A stretch of DNA of 17,515 nt. Source: CAIPFQ01 sp964641775. GTDB taxonomy: Bacteria; Chlamydiota; Chlamydiia; Chlamydiales; SM23-39. The position numbers and the translations under genes were made by a program. Below the pieces are notes generated by a model. The model saw nothing but the letters and a program-made list of their open reading frames with translations, had not been told where the DNA came from and ran no database searches. Shown in pieces: positions 8,944-14,222 of the stretch. The stretch is taken from positions 1 to 17,515 of the forward strand of contig CAZXLK010000020.1 in the NCBI GenBank assembly GCA_964641775.1, given 5' to 3'. Position 1 is the first letter of the stretch, and each line of letters begins with the position of its first letter.

Positions 8944-9174
8944 ATGGCACGCGTAGAAAGAGAACCTATTGTCCCTTTTCAACCAGACAGGACACCTATA
9001 TTTCAAAGCGATGCTTTAAAATCAAACGCAGCTAAAATCAGCGCGTTTGCAATCGGAAATTTAGATGAACCTAAACCGAACCCTGATGATTTTAAGTTTA
9101 GATGGGAAAGCAGCATTGGTGGGGAAGCTATTCGAGCAACAATATCAATTTTGGGAAAAAAACCCGGAAAGTAA
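8944..9174 (+). CDS. 76-aa hypothetical protein in its own transcription unit
   Basis: No family recognised. ATG 8944 is chosen over in-frame ATG 8920 because GGAGG (8933-8937) sits six bases before it, the best Shine-Dalgarno in the window. The protein begins MARVEREPIVPFQPDRTP and is polar, proline-rich in its first half, with no cysteine, signal peptide or membrane segment. The second half (FKFRWESSIGGEAIRATISILGKK) could form a short beta structure. It has its own TTGACA promoter, and its stop codon lies in the loop of a 10-bp terminator hairpin. The full set of expression signals argues for a real, well-translated small gene, flanked by the divergent aas and the convergent RRM gene. Confidence 0.72.
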   Translation: MARVEREPIVPFQPDRTPIFQSDALKSNAAKISAFAIGNLDEPKPNPDDFKFRWESSIGGEAIRATISILGKKPGK

Positions 9175-9185
9175 CTCCGGGTTTT
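9159..9185. terminator. Bidirectional intrinsic terminator
   Basis: A perfect 10-bp stem (AAAACCCGGA at 9159-9168 with TCCGGGTTTT at 9176-9185) and a 7-base loop. On the minus strand the stem runs into seven Ts, a strong terminator for the RRM gene. On the plus strand there are only four Ts, and the TAA of the 76-aa gene falls in the loop. Confidence 0.85.
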
Positions 9186-9192
9186 GAAGAAC

Positions 9193-9582
9193 TTAGCGGT
9201 TGTAGAATCCGCCGCTTCGGTCTCCGCCGCGGAAGTCACGACGACCTTCTCGATCTCCACCCCATCCACCTTCTCTACGTGGACGAAATTCTCGTCTTTC
9301 TCCAGCTGGACGACTTTGCTGTTCTGTGCGAGCCCAATCGATCACGAGAGCTTTTCCTTGAAATGGTTGGCCGTTAAGAGCATCTTTTGCTTTGCCAGCA
9401 GTATCTTGAGAATCCATTCGAACAAAGGCGAAGCCGCGGGATCTGCCTGAAAAGCGATCCATAACGATTTTAACATCTTCAACAGTGCCGAAGGTGCCAA
9501 AAAGTTCTCGGACTTGGTCTTCGTTTGCATCGAAACTTAAATTGCCGACATAAAGTTTTTGTGTTTGTGTTTGTTGATTCAT
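9193..9582 (-). CDS. RRM-domain RNA-binding protein with glycine/arginine-rich tail
   Basis: A single-RRM bacterial RNA-binding protein of 129 aa, of the type best known from cyanobacterial Rbp proteins and also found in chlamydiae. RNP2 is LYVGNL (10-15) and RNP1 is RGFAFVRM (49-56), with the RRM spanning about 8-85. The tail from ~90 is rich in Arg and Gly (REGGWGGDREGRRDFRGGDR) and probably adds nonspecific RNA binding. ATG 9582 is preceded by GGAG five to six bases upstream. The likely role is RNA chaperone or post-transcriptional regulation; no specific target can be read from the sequence. It ends at the strong bidirectional terminator and is divergent from the rescue-factor gene. Confidence 0.93.
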   Translation of the reverse strand: MNQQTQTQKLYVGNLSFDANEDQVRELFGTFGTVEDVKIVMDRFSGRSRGFAFVRMDSQDTAGKAKDALNGQPFQGKALVIDWARTEQQSRPAGERREFRPRREGGWGGDREGRRDFRGGDRSGGFYNR

Positions 9583-9687
9583 TTAATCTCCAAAAATATA
9601 AAGTTCCTTGAAATGTATCTTACGGTCAATTGCTTTCATGAAAAAAATAAAGACGTAGACAAGATCAGGACATGTTTCCTAAGTTAA

Positions 9688-9711
9688 GTAAAGAAAGAGC
9701 TCTTCCTTTAC
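9688..9711. promoter_or_regulatory. 24-bp near-perfect palindrome between divergent genes
   Basis: Arms GTAAAG (9688-9693) and CTTTAC (9706-9711) flank the perfect palindrome AAGAGCTCTT (9695-9704). The only mismatched pair is 9694/9705. There is no central loop and no T-run, so an operator for a dimeric DNA-binding protein fits better than a terminator. It sits in the 183-base region between the RRM gene and the rescue-factor gene, which otherwise shows no gene. Confidence 0.5.
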
Positions 9712-9746
9712 AATGCCCATAGTACACGAAAAGCTCAATATAAGCA

Positions 9747-9765
9747 AAACTCAAATTTAGAGTTT
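9747..9765 (+). promoter_or_regulatory. Hairpin directly before the rescue-factor start codon
   Basis: AAACTC (9747-9752) pairs with GAGTTT (9760-9765) over a 7-base loop, and ATG follows at once at 9766. No Shine-Dalgarno is present. It has the same geometry as the hairpin before the pseudouridine synthase. Confidence 0.45.
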
Positions 9766-10155
9766 ATGGACAAGTTCGAAGAAGTGCAAAACCGGATGGC
9801 GAAGCTGGGGATCAAGGAGGAAGATCTCATTGAAAAATTTATTTTAGGATCAGGGCGAGGCGGGCAAAAAATCAATAAAACCTCGTCGACGGTTTACTTA
9901 AAGCACTTACCATCAGGGATCGAAGTCAAATGCCAAAGAGGGCGCTCCCGCGAGCTCAATCGCCTCTATGCACGAAGAGAGCTTTGCGAGCGGATGGAAG
10001 AGATCGTTTTTAAAGAAAAAAGTGCTAAGCAGCAGGCCATTGAAAAAATTCGCCGCCAAAAAAGAAAAAGGTCAAAAAGAGCGCAAGAAAAAATTTTAGC
10101 TACTAAAAAACATCGCGCCAAGATCAAAAAGTTAAGGCAATCCACCGAATTTTAG
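9766..10155 (+). CDS. GGQ release-factor-like ribosome rescue protein (MTRFR/C12orf65-like)
   Basis: It is predicted to hydrolyse peptidyl-tRNA on stalled ribosomes. The 129-aa protein holds the catalytic GGQ at 32-34 within GSGRGGQKINKTSS, followed by VYLKHLPSGIEVKCQ, which resembles the mitochondrial rescue factor C12orf65/MTRFR more than E. coli ArfB. It lacks the stop-codon recognition domain of RF1/RF2, consistent with codon-independent action. The C-terminal third (~84-125) is strongly basic (IRRQKRKRSKRAQEKIL), as in rescue factors that place this tail in the empty mRNA channel. The start is ATG 9766, abutted by a hairpin and without a Shine-Dalgarno. The pseudouridine synthase follows 17 bases later, probably as one transcript. 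Confidence 0.9.
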   Translation: MDKFEEVQNRMAKLGIKEEDLIEKFILGSGRGGQKINKTSSTVYLKHLPSGIEVKCQRGRSRELNRLYARRELCERMEEIVFKEKSAKQQAIEKIRRQKRKRSKRAQEKILATKKHRAKIKKLRQSTEF

Positions 10156-10173
10156 GCTATACTCCGTAGCCTA
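10153..10173 (+). promoter_or_regulatory. Hairpin spanning the gap between the rescue factor and the pseudouridine synthase
   Basis: TAGGCTA (10153-10159, beginning with the upstream stop codon) pairs with TAGCCTA (10167-10173, ending on the A of the next ATG) over a 7-base loop. It fills the whole intergenic gap. No T-run follows, so it is more likely to act on translation or RNA processing than on termination. Confidence 0.5.
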
Positions 10174-11006
10174 TGGAATATCAAATCCCAAAACCGATGA
10201 CCCTTAAAGAGGCCCTGCAAACCCTCTATCCGGATAGCTCAAGAAGGACCTTGCAAAATTGGATTGCCAGGGGAAGATTTTCTGTAGATGGGGAAAGAAT
10301 TCAGCGAGAAAATACACCTCTTCATATTGGCCAAACTCTAACTTCCAAAGAGACATTTAAAGCCCCAAAGGTAAAAGGTGTGAAAATCCTCTATGAAGAC
10401 CGCCATCTGATTGCCATAGAAAAACCGGCAGGGCTTTTAAGTGTCGCCTTAGATGAAGGGACATATCAAAGGCATGCTTTGGGTCTTCTTAAAGAGGCCA
10501 TTACCCCCTCGATTTTTGCCGTCCATAGGATAGATCGGGATGTTTCAGGCGTACTTCTTTTTGCTCGAGGAAAAGCTTCCGTTGAGAAGCTAAAAGCTCT
10601 TTTTGAAAAACATGATCTTACCCGAGAATATTTTGCCATTTTGGAAGGAAGAATTTCTGAAAATGTGGGAACTTGGAATGCAAAACTTACAGAACTTCCC
10701 ACCTATGATGTTGTCCCGTCACCCGATGGAAGAGATGCAATTACCCATTTCAAAGTAATCAGACGCTCCGCAAAATTCAGCTACGTTCAAGTCGTTCTCG
10801 AAACAGGGCGCAAGCACCAAATCAGGGTCCACAGCCAAATTGCAGGCCATCCGATCGTAGGCGATCTTCGCTATGGCGCCAAAGAAAATCCTATTGGAAG
10901 AATCTGCCTTCATGCCACAAAATTAGAACTTACCCATCCTTTTACCGGAAAAAGACTTACATTTCGCTCTTCTCTACCGCGAAGTTTTAAAGTTATCGGC
11001 GCTTAA
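10173..11006 (+). CDS. RluA-family pseudouridine synthase
   Basis: It converts specific uridines in rRNA or tRNA to pseudouridine. The 277-aa protein has an N-terminal S4-like RNA-binding region (~10-60, SSRRTLQNWIARGRFSVDG) and the RluA catalytic domain (~68-272). The signature HRIDRDVSGVLLFA carries the catalytic Asp121, and the second conserved block is TGRKHQIRVH (211-220). The size and S4 domain place it near RluC/RluD, but the substrate position cannot be read from the sequence. The only candidate start is ATG 10173; there is no Shine-Dalgarno, and a hairpin abuts the start. It is probably cotranscribed with the rescue factor, a pairing of ribosome-related functions. Confidence 0.94.
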   Translation: MEYQIPKPMTLKEALQTLYPDSSRRTLQNWIARGRFSVDGERIQRENTPLHIGQTLTSKETFKAPKVKGVKILYEDRHLIAIEKPAGLLSVALDEGTYQRHALGLLKEAITPSIFAVHRIDRDVSGVLLFARGKASVEKLKALFEKHDLTREYFAILEGRISENVGTWNAKLTELPTYDVVPSPDGRDAITHFKVIRRSAKFSYVQVVLETGRKHQIRVHSQIAGHPIVGDLRYGAKENPIGRICLHATKLELTHPFTGKRLTFRSSLPRSFKVIGA

Positions 11007-11010
11007 ATAT

Positions 11011-11041
11011 ACCCGTGCCTGTGCCTCTCTGCCCCACGGGT
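11011..11041 (+). terminator. Possible terminator hairpin carrying two repeat units, after the pseudouridine synthase
   Basis: ACCCGTG (11011-11017) pairs with CACGGGT (11035-11041) over a 17-base loop that includes GTGCCT repeat units. Only a weak T-rich tail follows (TTGATAATTT), so termination efficiency is doubtful. Confidence 0.4.
11015..11026 (+). repeat. Two GTGCCT units of the dispersed hexamer repeat
   Basis: Two tandem GTGCCT units preceded by CCC, located five to ten bases after the pseudouridine synthase stop. Same unit family as at 2817-2841 and 16234-16269, in the same orientation. Confidence 0.65.
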
Positions 11042-11069
11042 TGATAATTTCGATCAGTTAATTTAAGAT
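11041..11069 (+). promoter_or_regulatory. Predicted promoter of the MarC gene
   Basis: TTGATA (11041-11046, five of six matches to the -35 consensus), a 17-base spacer and TAAGAT (11064-11069, four of six). The predicted start near 11076 leaves a ~16-base leader before ATG 11092. The -35 touches the end of the preceding hairpin. Confidence 0.45.
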
Positions 11070-11091
11070 TAAATTAGCAAAAAGAGCCTCC

Positions 11092-11721
11092 ATGAACTTC
11101 AACCAATTTATCAATAGCTTCATTGCGCTTCTTGTGATCTCCAACCCGCTGTCGGCTCTTCCTGCTGTTTTAAAAGTCACATCGAATCAAACGCTCTCTG
11201 AAAAAAGAAGAACCGGAATCGTCACTGCATTTGCGGTCTTTATCATTTTGCTCATAGCAACTTGGATTGGAAAGCCTCTTCTTACGATTTTAGGAATCAA
11301 ATTGGCTGCATTTCAGCTTGCAGGAGGCATCATCATTTTCAGCATGGCAATGTCGATGCTTACTGCTGAAGAGAGCCCCATCAAGCAAACGGAAGAAGAG
11401 CAAAAGAAAATTGTTCGGGAATCCGGCGCCATTGTCCCTTTGGCAATACCCATTATTGCAGGTCCGGGATCGATTAGTACGATTATCATCCGAGTCAATG
11501 CATTTCCCGGGCTATTCAATATGTTCATTTTAAGCCTTGCTTGCTTACTCGTTGCTCTTGTAATGGGACTTTTGCTTTATTTTGCGAGCGATGTGGAAAG
11601 GCTCCTTGGAAGATCGCGCATCAATATCATCAACCGTTTAGGCGGTCTTATTCTCGCTGCAATCGCAGCACAAATGTTTGCAGCCGGCGTATGCGGATTT
11701 TTTCCAGCACTTGCAAGATAA
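11092..11721 (+). CDS. MarC-family integral membrane protein
   Basis: A 209-aa MarC/UPF0056 protein of the inner membrane. About six hydrophobic helices are visible, and the family signatures are present: ISNPLSALPAVLKVT near the N-terminus (like the VIANPIGALP region of MarC) and the loop VPLAIPIIAGPGSIST in the middle. The family was once linked to multidrug resistance, but that has not held up, and its substrate is uncertain; some members have been described as amino-acid transporters. A charged loop (EESPIKQTEEEQKKIVRESG) separates the two halves, as usual for MarC. ATG 11092 lacks a strong Shine-Dalgarno. The porin gene follows 26 bases later with no promoter of its own evident. Confidence 0.9.
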   Translation: MNFNQFINSFIALLVISNPLSALPAVLKVTSNQTLSEKRRTGIVTAFAVFIILLIATWIGKPLLTILGIKLAAFQLAGGIIIFSMAMSMLTAEESPIKQTEEEQKKIVRESGAIVPLAIPIIAGPGSISTIIIRVNAFPGLFNMFILSLACLLVALVMGLLLYFASDVERLLGRSRINIINRLGGLILAAIAAQMFAAGVCGFFPALAR

Positions 11722-11747
11722 TTCTTTGAAAATTAATATTCCATTTG

Positions 11748-12824
11748 ATGAGAACTTTCATTTGCCTGTTCCTTCTTGTTTCTGTGTCTGCATATGCTTG
11801 GGCAAAAAAACAGCCACTGAATGCACAATGCGAAGAAGAAGTAGTAAAGATGGAAAATGAAGAAAACGAAGAGGAGCCGGATCTTTTTCGCCGCAATGCA
11901 CAAATCTATTCAGGACATATAGAATTTCTTTTCTGGCGTTTGCAAGAAGGGGCTTTAGAATATGCGCAAAAAATGTCCCACCCGGGATGGGGACCGACAG
12001 AGTGCTTTGCAGAAGGTAAATATAAAAATGCAACCTTTAATGGCGATCCGGGATTTCGATTGTCGCTCATTTACTTTAGAGCTCCCCATTTTTGGGAGTA
12101 TTGGATGCAATATGCTAGGTTTACCACAAGAGGGAGCAATTCTTCGGGAAAACCCAAATCATCCTCAGAATTTTTAACAGGGACTTACCCGCAGATTTTT
12201 ACAGCACCGATCGCCAAAGCAAAAAGCTATATTCATGTGAACTATAATTTAGCGGATCTTCTCGTAACTCGGGTGTTTATCCCAAACCCCCATTTACGGC
12301 TTCGTGCGGTAGGCGGTGCTGCAGTTACATGGATGGATCAATTTTGGAAAATCCTCTACCGAGATTCCGTTGGGGATCATACGAAAATTGCAAATAGCTG
12401 GCGATACATTGGAGCCGGACTTAAAGTGGGAACCATCTTTGATTGGTATTGGACCTGGGATCTTTATTTAACAGGAACGCAAAGCTTTGCAGGCTTTTTG
12501 GGGTCCTACCATAACGACAGTAGACAAACGACCAACTTCACACCGGGCCCCGGATTTAATCCCGATTTGCCAATTCGAAGCACCCATTATTCCGATATTC
12601 GGGCCGCCTTCGAAACCCAGTTTTCGATAGGCCCCTCCTATCAAAAAAACCTCTCAGATTCCCGATTTGAATTTTTTGTAGGGTGGGAAGTAACCGCCTG
12701 GTTCAATCTTCAAGAAACCTATCATTCCACCTCAGGCTCCCCATCGGAGGCAAAAGAGCCTTGGATAAATACAAGCCTCTTAGCCCTTCAAGGTCTTACT
12801 GTCCGCGCAATCTACGATTTCTAA
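11748..12824 (+). CDS. MOMP-like outer membrane beta-barrel protein
   Basis: A 358-aa exported protein with a signal peptide (MRTFICLFLLVSVSAYAWA, cleavage likely after AYA or AWA), an acidic linker (EENEEEPD), then aromatic-rich alternating strands such as IEFLFWRLQEGALEYA, FRLSLIYFRAPHF and WYWTWDLYLTGT. It ends in an aromatic residue (AIYDF), the usual C-terminal mark of outer-membrane barrels. The FLFWRLQEGALEYA block resembles the Legionella major outer membrane protein family, which is found in Waddlia- and Simkania-like chlamydiae, so a porin role is likely. The family call rests on pattern memory. ATG 11748 is used; TTG one codon earlier is possible. There is no clear Shine-Dalgarno, and the gene may be read from the MarC promoter. 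Confidence 0.68.
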   Translation: MRTFICLFLLVSVSAYAWAKKQPLNAQCEEEVVKMENEENEEEPDLFRRNAQIYSGHIEFLFWRLQEGALEYAQKMSHPGWGPTECFAEGKYKNATFNGDPGFRLSLIYFRAPHFWEYWMQYARFTTRGSNSSGKPKSSSEFLTGTYPQIFTAPIAKAKSYIHVNYNLADLLVTRVFIPNPHLRLRAVGGAAVTWMDQFWKILYRDSVGDHTKIANSWRYIGAGLKVGTIFDWYWTWDLYLTGTQSFAGFLGSYHNDSRQTTNFTPGPGFNPDLPIRSTHYSDIRAAFETQFSIGPSYQKNLSDSRFEFFVGWEVTAWFNLQETYHSTSGSPSEAKEPWINTSLLALQGLTVRAIYDF

Positions 12825-12849
12825 TAATGAAATAAAAATATTTCTATAA

Positions 12850-12878
12850 TTTACTTTTTTATTATTTTTTGATATAAT
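12850..12878 (+). promoter_or_regulatory. Predicted promoter of the CE-clan hydrolase gene
   Basis: TTTACT (12850-12855, four of six matches to -35), a 17-base spacer and a perfect TATAAT -10 (12873-12878). The start would fall near 12885, about three bases before ATG 12888. With no Shine-Dalgarno, this predicts a leaderless or nearly leaderless mRNA. Confidence 0.5.
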
Positions 12879-12889
12879 ATTAATATTAT
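12874..12889. promoter_or_regulatory. Perfect 16-bp AT palindrome over the -10 box and start codon
   Basis: ATAATATTAATATTAT reads the same on both strands. It covers most of the -10 box and the first two bases of the start codon, so a protein bound here would block initiation. AT-only palindromes also arise by chance in AT-rich DNA. Confidence 0.4.
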
Positions 12890-14222
12890 GTCGATAAATT
12901 CAAAATTAACTAGATTAGATATACCCTCTACCAATCCCAATAAAAGAGAAGAAGAATTTGATCTTTCTCCCTTAAGAGGAGAGAAACTATTTCGCATGCC
13001 CTTGCCTTCGAGTCCTACAAGAATGAAATACCCCGAGCTTCGTCCATCTTGGTGGGATAAAACGCATCGGATTTTAGCAAATCTTGTCAAAATCAATAGG
13101 TCGCGCCCACTAGAAAAAGAAGAGATTGAAGAAATTCAAGAGATAGCCGAAAGAATCACATTTCAAAAAGATCCCATTGTCCAATTAGGCTTTTTAAAAC
13201 TTCTATCAGAATTTATCTTCTTTGATGCTAAAAGGATCTTTTTCGAGGTTCTAGGCGGGATGATTGACCAATTTCCTGAAATAGAGCCCTATTTTAAAGA
13301 CCTTCCTTTGAAGAGAAAAGAGATTGTATTTACTCCAAAAGGAATAGAAAAACTCCTTTTTATTCTCACTAAAAACTACAAATTGCCTTTAGGCGCCTTA
13401 TCACTCCTTCCACATCAGGATCTCCCTTTTGAAATTGAACAGATCATAGAATCCAAAAAAGAAAACATAGTCCATGGCTGGATCCTTTATGACCCTGCAG
13501 AATGCTATCATTACACAGCAGCTTTTGCGTATAAAAAAAATGGAATGACCCATCTTTATATTTTTGATTCACTGGGCCATAGCATCAAGCGGTATGACAT
13601 TACAAGCTTTGATCTTGATAGCTTTAATGATCATTTTTTATGCAGGGAAGAACTCATTGAAAAAGTGAAAATCTATAGCTATAAAAACAAACGGCAATAC
13701 AGCGGACCCGGTTGCTCCGTATTGGCAATCTGCGATTTAAAACACCTTTTGGAAAGAATTGTTTTTTATAAAAAAAATCTCATTGATTTTTATGCAGAGC
13801 AAAAAGAAGAAAATCAACCCCGTCTGATTGCACAAGAAATCGACCCTGATCTAAAGCTCTCCATTTATGAGCTCAATATCTTGCCTCCCGAGTTAGAAAA
13901 ATCATCCCAGTCAATAGATGAACTTATAGATTTTGGAAAGCATCCCCCAAATGTTATTGATGCTCCTCATGTCTACCGATATAACCCTTCTTGGGATTTG
14001 ATTGAAAAAGAGCAAGATTTGAATGAATATATAAAAACGGTTGGAAAATCACTGCGATTTAAAAGAGAAGATTCCATCCATAACCTCTATCTCGAACAAA
14101 AGAGGCTGCAACGGGTGGTAGAGCTTTTAGTTCACCATTTTAAATACCAATCATCCACCCCAAATCGTTTGAAGGTAGAAAGATCAGCTTATGTCTTAGG
14201 CCTTGCAGAGAAAGCTCCATAA
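12888..14222 (+). CDS. Putative CE-clan (Ulp1/YopJ-like) cysteine protease or acetyltransferase, candidate effector
   Basis: 444 aa. I do not recognise a named family, but the middle carries an ordered H-D-Q-C set: H208 in CYHYTAAFAY, D227 in HLYIFDSLGHS, Q270 in KNKRQYSG and C276 in GPGCSVLAICDLK. In yeast Ulp1 the corresponding residues, from memory, are H514, D531, Q574 and C580, so the D-to-Q (43) and Q-to-C (6) spacings are identical. The H-to-D spacing of 19 equals that of YopJ (H109, E128). Residues 1-190 are mostly helical or unstructured, ~300-444 is charged and helical. No signal peptide or membrane segment is visible, so export would have to be by type III secretion. Such enzymes in chlamydiae act on host ubiquitin, SUMO or NEDD8. 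The gene has its own promoter and converges with the hydrolase gene, overlapping it by 34 bases. Confidence 0.72.
   Translation: MSINSKLTRLDIPSTNPNKREEEFDLSPLRGEKLFRMPLPSSPTRMKYPELRPSWWDKTHRILANLVKINRSRPLEKEEIEEIQEIAERITFQKDPIVQLGFLKLLSEFIFFDAKRIFFEVLGGMIDQFPEIEPYFKDLPLKRKEIVFTPKGIEKLLFILTKNYKLPLGALSLLPHQDLPFEIEQIIESKKENIVHGWILYDPAECYHYTAAFAYKKNGMTHLYIFDSLGHSIKRYDITSFDLDSFNDHFLCREELIEKVKIYSYKNKRQYSGPGCSVLAICDLKHLLERIVFYKKNLIDFYAEQKEENQPRLIAQEIDPDLKLSIYELNILPPELEKSSQSIDELIDFGKHPPNVIDAPHVYRYNPSWDLIEKEQDLNEYIKTVGKSLRFKREDSIHNLYLEQKRLQRVVELLVHHFKYQSSTPNRLKVERSAYVLGLAEKAP

Noticed and set aside
9003..9450. Three overlapping frames (minus 9003-9269, plus 9102-9377, plus 9184-9450)
   Set aside because: They cross the strong bidirectional terminator and run against the RRM and 76-aa genes, whose signals are clear.
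9583..9650. Minus-strand promoter for the RRM gene with TTGACC as -35
   Set aside because: No acceptable -10 was found 16-18 bases away, so it is not listed as a feature.
12825..12870. Terminator after the MOMP-like gene formed by AATAAAAA and TTTTTATT
   Set aside because: The stem is only A-T pairs with a long loop in very AT-rich DNA, so it is not distinguishable from chance.
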